A stretch of DNA of 64,000 nt. Origin: Nocardia veterana NBRC 100344. Lineage in GTDB: Bacteria; Actinomycetota; Actinomycetes; Mycobacteriales; Mycobacteriaceae. Shown one piece after another: positions 16,391-25,259 of the stretch (positions are counted from its first letter, which is position 1; every line of letters starts with the position of its first letter). Position numbers and translations under genes: made by a program. The notes under the pieces are model-generated. The model ran no database searches. It was given only the letters and a program-made list of their open reading frames with translations, and was not told the DNA's origin. Location of the stretch: NCBI RefSeq assembly GCF_000308855.1, contig NZ_BAGM01000065.1:1-64000 (forward strand). The letters run 5' to 3'.

Positions 16391-16531
16391 TCACCCCGCG
16401 GCCGCTCGAGCCGGTACTGCGCCCAGCAACTCCCGCTGGATCGGCTGGTGCGCACCGGCCCCTACTGCGGGCATCGCGCCGCCGGTGGCGGCCACGACCA
16501 GGATGGCGCCGTCCATCCGGGCCGCACCGGT
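16391..16531 (-). pseudogene. EF-Tu-like gene remnant
   Basis: On the minus strand codons from 16531 to 16469 read TGAARMDGAILVVAATGGAMP, matching about 17 of 22 residues of the EF-Tu segment T-G-A-A-Q-(M/L)-D-G-A-I-L-V-V-A-A-T-D-G-P-M-P after the PGH motif, when a flanking residue is included. Beyond it the similarity fades (HQPIQRELLGAVPA against the REHVLLARQVGVP region) and a stop follows at 16391. There is no GTP-binding P-loop, NKxD or beta-barrel. It lies in a 503-base gap between two stress genes and is best read as a decayed fragment of a tuf-like gene. Confidence 0.6.
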
Positions 16532-16610
16532 GAACTCCGAAATCCACGCCGCTCTGGCCGACCACCGCACCGGAGATGTCGCGAAGGCCGTCGTGACCTG
16601 GTAGCACGAG

Positions 16611-16635
16611 GTTTCGACAGCGGGCGCCCGGGTAG
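16611..16635 (+). promoter_or_regulatory. SigB/SigF-type promoter
   Basis: GTTT-N15-GGGTAG, 25 bases before ATG 16660. It probably drives the SDR, FUSC and oxidoreductase genes. Confidence 0.65.
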
Positions 16636-16659
16636 GTCGGCCGGGGAAGCTCCCGGCCG

Positions 16660-17595
16660 ATGTCGACGAAGGGAAAGCCCGTGGAAGGTCCGAGCGCGAC
16701 ACCCGCACCGACCGCACCGGCCACCGCCGAGCCCGCGCCGCCGTTCCCGAAGCAGCGCCTTTCCCATCCGGGGCTGGAGTCGCAGATGGATCCGCCGCCG
16801 CGCTATGCGGCGCGCAACTACCGCCCGGCCGGCAAGCTCGGCGGCAAGATCGCGCTGATCACCGGCGGCGATTCGGGCATCGGCCGGGCGGTCGCCCTGC
16901 TCTACGCGCGCGAGGGCGCCGATGTGGCCATCGGGTACCTGCCGCAGGAACAATCCGATGCCGAAGTGGTGCAGCGTGAAATCAGCGCGACCGGGCGGCG
17001 CTGCCTGCTGGTTCCCGGCGATCTCTGCGACCCCGGCTACTGCGCGGAGCTGGTCGAGCGCACGGTCGCCGAGTTCGGCCGCCTCGACGTTCTGGTCAGC
17101 AACGCCGCGTATATGAACAGCGAGACCGAATTGCTGGCGCAGATGACCCCCGACGACTGGGATCGCACCTTCAAAACCAATATCTACGCCTACTTCTACC
17201 TGGTACGCGCGGCGCTGCCGCACCTGCAGCCGGGCGCGGCGATCATCGCCACCGGTTCGGAGGTCGGGCTGACCGGCGACCGGGTGATGGTCGACTACGC
17301 CGCCAGCAAAGCGGCGGTGGTGGCGCTGTCGCGGTCGCTGGCGATCCATCTGGCCAAGGACGGCATCCGCGTCAACATCGTCGCGCCCGGGCCGACGTGG
17401 ACCCCGCTGAACCTCGCCGATCAGGGGATGCCGGAGGACTACATCGGCAAGCTCGGCGCCGAGACCCTCTTCGGCCGGCCCGGTCAGCCGGAGGAGATCG
17501 CACCGGCCTACGTCTTCCTCGCCTCCGACGCGGATTCGGGGTTCATCACGGGTGAAACGGTCGCGGTGACCGGCGGGATGGTCGGCACCCGCTGA
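16660..17595 (+). CDS. SDR-family oxidoreductase (YghA-like), second copy
   Basis: 311 aa. A Pro/Ala-rich tail of about 30 residues precedes the clade signature (LSHPGLESQMDPPPRY). The Rossmann motif TGGDSGIGRA is near residue 65, SNAA near 145 and YAASK near 205, followed by NIVAPGPTWTPL. It is a probable NAD(P)-dependent general-stress dehydrogenase of unknown substrate and a paralogue of the SDR at 15026. ATG 16660 has no strong Shine-Dalgarno; GTG 16681 is possible. It heads a likely operon with the FUSC and CrtI-like genes. Confidence 0.84.
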   Translation: MSTKGKPVEGPSATPAPTAPATAEPAPPFPKQRLSHPGLESQMDPPPRYAARNYRPAGKLGGKIALITGGDSGIGRAVALLYAREGADVAIGYLPQEQSDAEVVQREISATGRRCLLVPGDLCDPGYCAELVERTVAEFGRLDVLVSNAAYMNSETELLAQMTPDDWDRTFKTNIYAYFYLVRAALPHLQPGAAIIATGSEVGLTGDRVMVDYAASKAAVVALSRSLAIHLAKDGIRVNIVAPGPTWTPLNLADQGMPEDYIGKLGAETLFGRPGQPEEIAPAYVFLASDADSGFITGETVAVTGGMVGTR

Positions 17596-17609
17596 CCCGG
17601 ACGCTGTCG

Positions 17610-18737
17610 ATGACCCCACCGGACGACCACATCCGTACCCGAATCGCGCAGCGGTTGGCCGTCAGCTGGCCGGTGCGAGCCTGGACCCGGTCGGGACGCG
17701 AACGCGAGGCGGTGGTGCAGGCGGCGAAAATGGCCGTTGCCGCCGTCGCGGCCTGGCTGCTGGCGCGTGCGGTGATCCCTGCGGCGCAGTCGTTCATGGC
17801 GCCCTACGCCGCGGTGTTCCTGATGACGACCACCGTCTATCGTTCGTTCACCAGTGCGGTGCAGCAGACGCTGGCCCTGCTGGCGGGATTGGCGATCGCC
17901 TACCTCACCTCGCTCGCGGTGCCGCTGCCGGTCGTCGCCCTGGGCGTGGCCGTCTTCATCGGGATGGTTCTCGGCCAGTGGCACCGGTTCGGCACCAGCG
18001 GCATCTGGACCGGGGTGACCGCCCTGCTCATGATCTGTTACGGCAAGGCCGACGATCTGCGTTATCTCGCCTACTGGATGGCCGAAATCCTGCTCGGGTC
18101 GGCGATCGGGGTGGCGGTGAACATGCTCGTGTTGCCGCCGATGCATCTGCGCCGCACCCACGAAGCCGTCGACGCCCTCGCCGGGGAACTGCGCGACCTG
18201 CTGCGCGCCATCTCCGACGGGCTGCGCGAGCAGTGCGACGAAGCCACCACGGCGAGCTGGCTCCGGCAGGCCCGGCTGCTCGACGCGACGGTCCGGCGCG
18301 CCGACGAGGCACTGGGCCAGGGCCGGGAGAGCCTGCGCTGGAACCCGCGCTGGCTGGTGCGCCGGCGGCGCGACCGCGACTGGCATCCCGGGCTCACCGA
18401 ATCTCCGTTGCGCACCCTGACCGAGGTGAGTGAGCAGGTGAAGCGGATGGCCGAGGCGTTGTCGACCGGTTCCGGATACGACGAATTCCGCCGCGATTTC
18501 GCCGGCCGCTTCGGCGAGCTGACCGCGATCCTGGCCGATGCGGTCTCCTGTCTGGACTCCACGCACGCCCAGCCGGAACAGGTCGAGTCCTATCTGAGCC
18601 GATTGCGCAGCGCCCACGCCGACCTGTCCGTTCTGATCCGCGACACCCCGGCCCGCCGCGTCCCCCGCCACGCCGAACATGCCGCACTGCTGTCGGTGGT
18701 GCGGTCGCTGCGCGCGCTCGGGGCGAGCGTGGAGTGA
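17610..18737 (+). CDS. FUSC-family membrane protein (aromatic-acid exporter-like)
   Basis: 375 aa. The N-terminal half has five to six membrane helices between residues about 38 and 175 (KMAVAAVAAWLLARAVI, YAAVFLMTTTVYRSF, VVALGVAVFIGMVLG and others), opening with the VQAAKMAVAAVAAW motif typical of FUSC/ArAE proteins. The C-terminal half is a cytosolic helical domain. Relatives are proposed to export aromatic acids or other toxic organic acids; the substrate here is unknown. It begins 14 bases after the SDR, and its stop overlaps a possible GTG of the next frame. Confidence 0.8.
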   Translation: MTPPDDHIRTRIAQRLAVSWPVRAWTRSGREREAVVQAAKMAVAAVAAWLLARAVIPAAQSFMAPYAAVFLMTTTVYRSFTSAVQQTLALLAGLAIAYLTSLAVPLPVVALGVAVFIGMVLGQWHRFGTSGIWTGVTALLMICYGKADDLRYLAYWMAEILLGSAIGVAVNMLVLPPMHLRRTHEAVDALAGELRDLLRAISDGLREQCDEATTASWLRQARLLDATVRRADEALGQGRESLRWNPRWLVRRRRDRDWHPGLTESPLRTLTEVSEQVKRMAEALSTGSGYDEFRRDFAGRFGELTAILADAVSCLDSTHAQPEQVESYLSRLRSAHADLSVLIRDTPARRVPRHAEHAALLSVVRSLRALGASVE

Positions 18738-18817
18738 GCGGTGTACGCGAGACCGCACCGGGTATCGCGTCGGCGGAGCGCGCTCGCTCGGGCACCGACA
18801 ATCAGGAGGTTCGCCAG

Positions 18818-20416
18818 ATGGCCGGCGGTGACGAGGCCGACGCGGTGATCGTGGGCGCCGGACACAACGGCTTGGTCGCCGCCGCCCTGCTCGCCGATGC
18901 CGGATGGGACGTGGTGGTGCTCGAAGCCCAGGACGAGGTCGGCGGCGCGGTGCGCAGCGCCGAACTCGTGCCCGGCTTCCGGATGGACCTGTTCAGCGCG
19001 TTCTACCCGCTGGCCGCGGCCTCACCCAGCCTGCGCCGGCTGGCGCTGGAGGACCACGGACTGCGGTGGAGCCGGGCGCCGGTGGTCTACGGCCATCCGA
19101 CCTGTGCCGAGGACGACGATGCGGTCGCGGTGTATCCCGACCTGGACGCCACCGCAGCGGCGCTGGCCCGTCGCGACCCCCGCGACGGCAGCACCTGGCT
19201 GCGATTGGCCGAGCAGTGGCAGACGGTGAAACCGCATCTGCTGCGCGCCTTTCTCGGTCCGTTCCCACCGGTGCGCGGTCCCCTCGGTCTGCTGCGCCGC
19301 CTCGGTTCCGCCGAGCTGCTGCGCTACCTGCGATTCCTGGTACTGCCGGTCGGACGGATGACCGACGAGTTGTTCCACGACGAGGCGGCGAAATTGCTGC
19401 TACTGGGCAACGCCATGCACGCGGACGTGCCGGTGGACGCCCCGGGCAGCGGCGTCTACGGCTATCTGCTGACCATGCTCGCCCAGGACGTCGGTTTCCC
19501 GGTACCGGTCGGCGGGGCCGGCGAGCTGAGCCGGGCGTTGGCGCGCCGAGCCGAGGCGGCCGGGGCCCGAGTGTGCTGCGGGCAGCCGGTGGACCGGATC
19601 GTGTTGCGCGGTGGGCGAGCCGGCGGCGTGGTCACCGTGGGCGGCACCGTCGTGCGGGCCCGCCGGGCCGTGATCGCCGACGTGGACGCGCCGACGCTCT
19701 ACACCGAGCTGCTCGCACAGGAGCAGCTGCCCGCCCGGCTGCGCAGCGATCTCACCCGCTTCGGCTGGGACGCGCCGACCGTCAAGGTGAACTACGCGCT
19801 GTCGGGGCCGGTGCCGTGGCGGTCGGAGGTGTTGCGGTCGGCGGGCACGGTCCACCTCGGCGCCGACCGCAACGGGCTGGCGCGGTGGACCACCGACCTC
19901 GGCACCGGAGTCGTACCGGACACGCCGTTCCTGCTGTTCGGGCAGATGACCACCGCGGATCGCAGCCGATCCGAACCCGGAACGGAGTCGGCCTGGGCCT
20001 ACACCCATCTGCCGCGCGGAATCACCGACGACGCCGCCGCCGATCTGCTCGCCGAACGCGTGGACGCCGTGCTGGAGGCCCACGCCCCCGGCTTCGTCGA
20101 CCGGATCCGGGCGCGGATCGTGCAGCGGCCCGGCGATCTGCACGCCGCCGACGCCAATCTCGTCGGCGGTGCGGTCAACGGGGGCACCTCACAGTTGCAC
20201 CAGCAGCTGATCTTTCGACCGGTGCCCGGCCTGGGCCGACCCGAAACCCCGATTCCGGGACTGTATCTGGGATCGTCGTCGGCCCACCCGGGCGGCGGCG
20301 TGCACGGCACCTGTGGGGCGAACGCGGCGCGGGCGGCGCTGGCCGCGCAGCGCCGCACGGGCTGGCCGCGGCGGAAGGCGGCCGCGACACTCACGGCCGT
20401 GCTGTACGGCGACTGA
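18818..20416 (+). CDS. FAD-dependent oxidoreductase (phytoene-desaturase/CrtI-like)
   Basis: 532 aa from ATG 18818, fixed by AGGAGG eight bases upstream; an in-frame GTG at 18734 is less likely. The N-terminal dinucleotide-binding fold is clear ([20 protein letters not shown], with an acidic residue ending strand 2 at VVVLEA). The C-terminus has [19 protein letters not shown], the FAD-contacting motif of CrtI-type enzymes. Such proteins desaturate or isomerise polyenes or act on lipids, but no carotenoid genes lie nearby, so the substrate is open. Last gene of the probable stress operon starting at 16660. Confidence 0.84.
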   Translation: MAGGDEADAVIVGAGHNGLVAAALLADAGWDVVVLEAQDEVGGAVRSAELVPGFRMDLFSAFYPLAAASPSLRRLALEDHGLRWSRAPVVYGHPTCAEDDDAVAVYPDLDATAAALARRDPRDGSTWLRLAEQWQTVKPHLLRAFLGPFPPVRGPLGLLRRLGSAELLRYLRFLVLPVGRMTDELFHDEAAKLLLLGNAMHADVPVDAPGSGVYGYLLTMLAQDVGFPVPVGGAGELSRALARRAEAAGARVCCGQPVDRIVLRGGRAGGVVTVGGTVVRARRAVIADVDAPTLYTELLAQEQLPARLRSDLTRFGWDAPTVKVNYALSGPVPWRSEVLRSAGTVHLGADRNGLARWTTDLGTGVVPDTPFLLFGQMTTADRSRSEPGTESAWAYTHLPRGITDDAAADLLAERVDAVLEAHAPGFVDRIRARIVQRPGDLHAADANLVGGAVNGGTSQLHQQLIFRPVPGLGRPETPIPGLYLGSSSAHPGGGVHGTCGANAARAALAAQRRTGWPRRKAAATLTAVLYGD

Positions 20417-20627
20417 CCCGGCGCCGAGCCGGACGCAGACCGCGATGGACCTGTCTTGCCGCTCAGCGATTTCCGGACCGGGATGCGGCAGCACGGGTGG
20501 GGCGGTCGCATCGTCGAGCTGGCCCGTGGTGGAACGGCCGTGCTGTGACGCCGCGTACCGCTGGGCGGTGTATCACGCGGCAAGGTGGGCATTCGGGCGG
20601 CAAATACCCGGTGAACAGGAGTGGATC

Positions 20628-21152
20628 ATGAGATCTCGGCATCGACTGGCCCTCGCCGCGGCCGTGGCGGCCGCAGTGGCCTCGAGTCCCACCGCGATCG
20701 GCTCGGCGCAGCCACCGCCCCCGACCGCGCAGGACAGCGATTTTCTGGTCGCCGCCCATCAGGGCAACCTGACCGAGCTGGCGTCCGGTGCGCACGCCGC
20801 CGTCCTGGGCAGTTGTCAGCCGGTACGCGATATCGGCGCGATGCTGGTCGCCGACCACGCCCGGTTGGAAGCCATGGGCGGGGCGGTCGCGGTCACCAAC
20901 GGTATCGCCCTGCCGTTGACGCCCACCCCCGATCAGAGCCGGCAGCTGACGGAGACCGGGATGAAATCCGGCCGCGACTACGACCTGGCCTGGTTGCGCA
21001 TGCAGGAGGGCTTCCACACCGACACCCTGCAGGCCGCCACCCGCGAACTCGGCGAGGGCAGCGCTCCCCAGGTCACGGCCGTGGCGCAGGCCGCCACGCC
21101 GGTCGTCGAACATCATCTGGCCCTGATCCGCGACGCGATGGGTGTGTGCTGA
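20628..21152 (+). CDS. Secreted DUF4142 protein
   Basis: 174 aa from ATG 20628, with CAGGAG upstream. A signal peptide (RHRLALAAAVAAAVA core, cleavage near IGSAQ) is followed by the DUF4142 four-helix domain: DSDFLVAAHQGNLTELASG, MLVADHARLE, and HTDTLQAATREL near residue 140. DUF4142 proteins are periplasmic or secreted ferritin-like helical bundles without a proven activity. The mature protein ends in Cys. Its stop overlaps the next ATG (TGATG). Confidence 0.82.
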   Translation: MRSRHRLALAAAVAAAVASSPTAIGSAQPPPPTAQDSDFLVAAHQGNLTELASGAHAAVLGSCQPVRDIGAMLVADHARLEAMGGAVAVTNGIALPLTPTPDQSRQLTETGMKSGRDYDLAWLRMQEGFHTDTLQAATRELGEGSAPQVTAVAQAATPVVEHHLALIRDAMGVC

Positions 21153-21595
21153 TGACCGATGTGCGCATGGAAGTGCCCGGCACGGTGGAGGAGGTGTTCG
21201 CGGTCCTGGCCGACGGCTGGTCCTACGGGCACTGGGTGGTCGGTTCCACCCATATCCGCGACGTCGACGCCGACTGGCCGCAGGTGGGCTCCCGCATTCA
21301 CCACAGCGTGGGCGCGTGGCCGGTCACGGTGCAGCAGGCGACGACGGTGCGGGCGGTGGATCCGCCCCACAGCATCGAGCTGGACGCCCAGTTGTGGCCG
21401 CTCGGCGTGGCCTGGATCAGGATGGCGATGAATCCGATCGACGCCGACACCACCGAGGTCACGATGAGCGAAAAGCTCATTCGCGGTCCGGGCCGGCTGG
21501 TACCCGGCCCGGTACAGTCGCTGGCCCTCGTGCCGCGCAACAAGGAATCGCTGAACCGGTTGTGTGAATTGGTGGCCGCCCACTACGGCAGCTGA
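21152..21595 (+). CDS. SRPBCC-family (START/PYR1-like) protein
   Basis: 147 aa. The fold is recognisable from MTDVRMEVPGTVEEVFAVLA, a strand order with DWPQVGSRIHHSVG and a C-terminal amphipathic helix near LVPRNKESLNRLCELV. SRPBCC proteins bind hydrophobic ligands in a central cavity; no catalytic residues can be singled out. It is translationally coupled to the secreted DUF4142 protein and its 3' end overlaps the convergent epimerase gene by 13 bases, leaving no room for a separate terminator. Confidence 0.78.
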   Translation: MTDVRMEVPGTVEEVFAVLADGWSYGHWVVGSTHIRDVDADWPQVGSRIHHSVGAWPVTVQQATTVRAVDPPHSIELDAQLWPLGVAWIRMAMNPIDADTTEVTMSEKLIRGPGRLVPGPVQSLALVPRNKESLNRLCELVAAHYGS

Positions 21596-22638
21596 CTCTG
21601 ATGAGTGGGTCGGCCGAGGCCGCCGCGGGGCCGTCCGGGTGCCAGGGCGGGACTGTCGCCCGTGACGCCGGAGTGCAGTCCGTCCGCCAGTTCGGTCGCC
21701 ACCTCGAGCGCGGAATGCGCGGGCCGCCAATCCAATTCGCGGCGAGCCCGATCGGCTCGGACCAGGCTCGCCCGATCTGCCAGGCGCAGCCACCCGGGGT
21801 GGATGGGCTGTAGTCCGGCGCGCCAGCCGGCCAGCGCGGCGGCGGTCAGTGCGACGCGTGAGGCCGGGAGCCGGAAGCCGCCGAAGACGCTCGCCAGCAT
21901 CGGCGCGGTCAGTACCGGCTCGGCCGCGAGGTCGTAGGGTCCGACCGCGCGGCGGGTGAGGATGGCGACGATCGCGGCCGCCACGTCGTCGGCGTGCACC
22001 AACTGCAGGCGCAGGTCGTGCCACAGCGGCACCGGCAGCCACGGCCGGCCGATGAGCGCGCGCGGCAACCAGGGGCTCAGCAGCCAATCGCCGAATTCGG
22101 CGGCCGCGGCCCGCTGCGCGATTCCGCACGGCCGGATCCGGGCCAGCCCGATCTCGGGATGCGTGCGGGCGAAGGTGTCCAGCATGGCCTCCAACTCCGC
22201 CTTGCCCTGGCTGTAGGCGCTCCCGGCGACGCCGGTGCGCGGCCACAGCTCGTCGACGCGGTCCCAGCGCGGCGCCGGCGCGTAGGCGGCGACCGAGGAC
22301 GCCACGATCAGCTGCCGTACCCCGGTCCGCACGGCCGCCCGCAACACCTGATCGGTGCCGGTGCGGTTGGTCCGCCGCAGCGGTGGATCGTCCCGATGCG
22401 GATGCACCGCCCAGGCCAGGTGGACCACGGCATCGGCACCCCGCATCGCCGCGTCCAGTTCGGTCGCGGCCGCGGGAGCGCCGATATCGCAGGCCAGCCA
22501 GCGGGCGCGGGCATACGGCGGGTGCTCGGTGCCGGGCGGGCGGCGGGCGAGGGCGAGGATGTCGTCGTCGGTATCGGCGAGTGCCCGCAGTACTGCCGTG
22601 CCCACATTCCCGCTCGCGCCGGTGATCACGATCCGCAC
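21583..22638 (-). CDS. NAD-dependent epimerase/dehydratase-like protein
   Basis: 351 aa from GTG 22638. The extended-SDR motif VITGASGNVGTAVLRAL opens the protein; VVHLAW lies near residue 72, the catalytic region is VASSVAAYAP followed by AYSQGKAELE (Tyr/Lys pair), and VHADDVAAAI near residue 205 is the substrate-domain landmark. Substrate unknown. It is clearly paralogous to the protein at 44024 (same N-terminus, same VHSDD/VHADD block, same Arg-rich RARRELDW ending), which is paired with a P450. Confidence 0.82.
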   Translation of the reverse strand: MRIVITGASGNVGTAVLRALADTDDDILALARRPPGTEHPPYARARWLACDIGAPAAATELDAAMRGADAVVHLAWAVHPHRDDPPLRRTNRTGTDQVLRAAVRTGVRQLIVASSVAAYAPAPRWDRVDELWPRTGVAGSAYSQGKAELEAMLDTFARTHPEIGLARIRPCGIAQRAAAAEFGDWLLSPWLPRALIGRPWLPVPLWHDLRLQLVHADDVAAAIVAILTRRAVGPYDLAAEPVLTAPMLASVFGGFRLPASRVALTAAALAGWRAGLQPIHPGWLRLADRASLVRADRARRELDWRPAHSALEVATELADGLHSGVTGDSPALAPGRPRGGLGRPTHQSQLP

Positions 22639-22790
22639 GGTCGGACCACCTCGGCGCGCGCACCGCTGCCGGGCTGGTATCGGCATCCGGTCATGGGTCG
22701 AAGATGCCCCGGCGCCCGGGCCGCCAAACGAGGTCTCCGGGTGCGCGGCGGGGCTCGGGCAACGAGTTGCGATGCGGGGCGTCGGGAGTG

Positions 22791-22814
22791 GTTTCGGCGA
22801 CCGGATCCGGGTAG
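22791..22814 (+). promoter_or_regulatory. SigB/SigF-type promoter (leaderless arrangement)
   Basis: GTTT-N14-GGGTAG with nine bases between the -10 box and GTG 22824. The mRNA probably starts at or next to the start codon. Confidence 0.6.
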
Positions 22815-22823
22815 CCGATCGAT

Positions 22824-23894
22824 GTGACCATTTCCGGACTGCGAGAGCTGACCGACCACCGGGGCCCGTTCGCCTCGGTGTACATCGGCACCGTCAGCGA
22901 TACCGAGGACGCCGCTCACCAGCAGCGGCTGCGGGTGCGCGCGGTGCGCGACGCCCTGCGCGAGGAGGGCGCGACCGAGGCGGTGCTCGACGCCGTCGAA
23001 CAGGGCCTCGGCGACCCCCCGCCGGGCCGCGCCGGGCAGGCCGTCATCGCCGATGCGGACGGATTGCTGCTGTCCGAACCACTGCCGGAGCCGCCCGCGC
23101 GGACCACGGTGCGCCTGTCGGCGATGCCCTATCTGCTGCCGCTGCTGCAGTTGCGTCGCCCGCCGGTGGCCTATGCGGTCGTGGTGGTGGACGATCGCGG
23201 AGCCGACCTCTACACCGTCGACGCCACCGGCCGGCGCACCGATCGCCGGACCGAGAGCGCCCCGTTCCCGGAGCACAAGGTGCACGGCGGCGGCACGGCG
23301 CACCGCTCGATGCAGAGCCGGGTCGAGGAGACCGTGCGCCGCACCATCGACGCCACGGCCGAGGAGGTCGCCCGGCTGGCCGATCGTGCCGATGCCACGG
23401 TGATCGTGGTGGCCGGTGAGATCGGTGCCCGTACCGCGCTGGCCGGGGCCCTGGCCTCCCATCGACGCCATATCGTCCAGATCGAGGGCTTCACCCGCGA
23501 GACACCGTACGACCGGGCCGAATTCGAACGGCGCGTCGACGAGGTACTGAGCGAGCAGTGGCACGACCGCTTCCTCGACATCGTCGGCCGCTTCGAGCAG
23601 GGCCGGGCGCACGGGCTGGCGGTTCAGGGTGTCGCCGCGGCGGCCGAGGCGTTGTCGCAGCGCAATATCGAGACCCTGCTCATCGATCCGGCCGCGATCG
23701 GCGAGCGCGCGGTGCACGTGGGCGCGGATCCGACCGAGGTGGAGGCGGCGAGCCTGCCGTCGGGCCGCAGTGCGCTGCGCCGAGCCGACGAGGCGCTACC
23801 CCTGGCCGCCTTGGCCGCCGACGCCGAGATCGTGACCACCGACGGGGAGCCCGGACTCACCGAGGGCGTCGGCGCGGTGTTACGGCACCGCTGA
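22824..23894 (+). CDS. Rv2629-like protein (bacterial eRF1/Vms1-type family)
   Basis: 356 aa. Architecture resembles archaeal and bacterial eRF1-like proteins: an N-terminal domain ending near residue 120, a central domain with the loop HKVHGGGTAHRSMQSRVEET near residue 150, and a C-terminal domain with IETLLIDPA and VTTDGEPGL. Rv2629, the tubercular homologue, is a hypoxia-induced dormancy-regulon gene, and the wider Vms1/eRF1-like family includes peptidyl-tRNA hydrolases acting on stalled ribosomes; activity here is inferred. GTG 22824 fits a leaderless transcript from a stress-type promoter. The 72-aa gene follows 24 bases later. Confidence 0.78.
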   Translation: MTISGLRELTDHRGPFASVYIGTVSDTEDAAHQQRLRVRAVRDALREEGATEAVLDAVEQGLGDPPPGRAGQAVIADADGLLLSEPLPEPPARTTVRLSAMPYLLPLLQLRRPPVAYAVVVVDDRGADLYTVDATGRRTDRRTESAPFPEHKVHGGGTAHRSMQSRVEETVRRTIDATAEEVARLADRADATVIVVAGEIGARTALAGALASHRRHIVQIEGFTRETPYDRAEFERRVDEVLSEQWHDRFLDIVGRFEQGRAHGLAVQGVAAAAEALSQRNIETLLIDPAAIGERAVHVGADPTEVEAASLPSGRSALRRADEALPLAALAADAEIVTTDGEPGLTEGVGAVLRHR

Positions 23895-23918
23895 CGCACC
23901 ACGAGGAAGGAGATCGAC

Positions 23919-24137
23919 ATGGACCGCGGCAATGCCAAACACGGTGCCCGGCACGACGATCAGTTACGCCACGAATTGCAGGGCACTCTGCACGGAAACC
24001 GCTCCAGCCGGGCCGAGGAATGGCGCGACCCGGAGCCGCCCGCCGACGACGATCCGGCCATCGCGACATCGGGACCGGCCGGACCCCCGACCGTCGAGCA
24101 GCCCCGCGACGCCGCCTCGGACGATGATCAGCGCTGA
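23919..24137 (+). CDS. Small hydrophilic protein downstream of the Rv2629 homologue
   Basis: 72 aa, very polar and probably disordered (KHGARHDDQLRHELQGTLHG, then Pro/Asp-rich). GGAAGGAG precedes ATG 23919 at good spacing. I know no function. Its position 24 bases after the eRF1-like gene suggests co-transcription under the same stress promoter; a role at the ribosome would be only a guess. Confidence 0.62.
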   Translation: MDRGNAKHGARHDDQLRHELQGTLHGNRSSRAEEWRDPEPPADDDPAIATSGPAGPPTVEQPRDAASDDDQR

Positions 24138-24482
24138 CCCGCCGGCGCCGCGACCGGGCGCTCGCCCGGGACCGCCACCCGAGTGCTCTCGGTGTCTGCG
24201 GTCCGTAAATCCTTGAGCCCCAGCCGTTGTCGGTTGACGTCGGCGCCCACAGGCTTGTCGCGAAGAGACCGGGCGGGGACGGTTACCGACGAGAACCTGG
24301 GGTACTTCTTCTATACCGGGAACAATCCGAACGGCGGCCGAGATTCGTCAACGGCGACGAATACCCGACGAGCACAACGGCGTGCGGCGAGCGGGAGCGA
24401 GGCCCGACGGCCGGGTTGTCCATCTGGTCGAGGCGGTGGGCGCGCACTGCGCCCCCGGTCGCAGACGGCCGGTATCGGCGCG
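24138..24482. other. Intergenic region with no supported gene
   Basis: About 345 bases in which no frame shows the codon bias of the neighbours. No repeat, RNA motif or terminator stands out. Confidence 0.4.
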
Positions 24483-24749
24483 TCAGGGCCGGTGCCGGCC
24501 GAGTACGCCGAGAACGTTGTGCCAGAAGATTTTCCGCGGGGTGATTCCACTCGAGCTCGGCGGAGACGGATGTGCCGGCCGATGAATCCCGTACGCGCGG
24601 CGTACCCGTTCGCGAGGCGCGAAGGCGCTGCCACACCGCCCCGATCCCGGCAACTCGACGACCCGATGGCCGCGATGGGCGTCCACGGCCGGCAGGACCA
24701 GGGCGGCGGCGCGGGGCCGCGGGGTGGATTGCTGTTGCGGGGTTGACAT
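24483..24749 (-). CDS. Hypothetical protein with strong RBS and stress-type promoter
   Basis: 88 aa. AGGAGG sits seven bases before ATG 24749, and a GTTT-N16-GGGTAC promoter lies 42 bases upstream, which argues for a real gene despite its unfamiliar sequence. The N-terminus is Gln/Pro-rich (MSTPQQQSTPRP), then ALVLPAVDAHRGHRVVELPG, and the end is hydrophobic (KIFWHNVLGVLG). Codon bias is good for the first 30 codons and weaker later, so the 3' part may be frameshifted or decaying. No family assigned. Confidence 0.48.
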   Translation of the reverse strand: MSTPQQQSTPRPRAAALVLPAVDAHRGHRVVELPGSGRCGSAFAPRERVRRAYGIHRPAHPSPPSSSGITPRKIFWHNVLGVLGRHRP

Positions 24750-24790
24750 CTCGTGACCTCCTGCCGACCGCAGCTGAGCGATATCAGGGG

Positions 24791-24816
24791 GTACCCGCCC
24801 CGGTCCCCGCGGAAAC
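24791..24816 (-). promoter_or_regulatory. SigB/SigF-type promoter
   Basis: Minus strand: GTTT-N16-GGGTAC, 42 bases before ATG 24749. Confidence 0.6.
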
Positions 24817-24918
24817 GGTGAATCCGGCTGAGCGGGACAATGTTTCGCCCCGAGGCCGATCCCGGGGCGAACGAGTGCGTTCCGAGTTGTCGAACCGGCG
24901 AGTTGTCGAACCGTCGAG

Positions 24919-25149
24919 TCAGGCCAATGACACGATCAGCGCCACGGCGACAACGAGGAAGACGATCACGACCGCGGCTACCGCGATGATCACCGTGATC
25001 CCGCTGGCCGGAAAGTGGTGTCGAGTACTCGGTTCGGGAGCGGACAGTCCCGACGTCTGAGCGGTTTCCGGCGGCGTGGCACCCGGCGCCACTCCCCCGC
25101 CGGACTCGAGGTCGGGAGTCCTGGCCGGATCAGGATCCATCGCAGACAT
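24919..25149 (-). CDS. DUF6480-like small membrane protein
   Basis: 76 aa from ATG 25149; ATG 25161 is an alternative. The N-terminus MDPDPARTPDLESGGGVAPG followed by TPPETAQTSGL is the conserved Pro/Gly motif of the DUF6480 family as I know it. One C-terminal membrane helix (ITVIIAVAAVVIVFLVVAVA) ends the protein. Function unknown. A GGGTAT -10 box with a GATT -35 lies 60 bases upstream, in keeping with its stress-gene neighbours. Confidence 0.7.
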   Translation of the reverse strand: MSAMDPDPARTPDLESGGGVAPGATPPETAQTSGLSAPEPSTRHHFPASGITVIIAVAAVVIVFLVVAVALIVSLA

Positions 25150-25208
25150 AACTCGTCCCATCCGGGGCGCCCACCGCCCCTGCTGATCGGTCGCTCGTAC
25201 TCCAGCCC

Positions 25209-25233
25209 ATACCCGCCCGGCCCACGGTCAATC
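25209..25233 (-). promoter_or_regulatory. Candidate SigB/SigF-type promoter
   Basis: Minus strand: GATT-N15-GGGTAT, 60 bases before ATG 25149. The -35 fits GNNT only. Confidence 0.35.
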
Positions 25234-25259
25234 GCGGGCCGGGCGGGGTCTCTGGGCCG

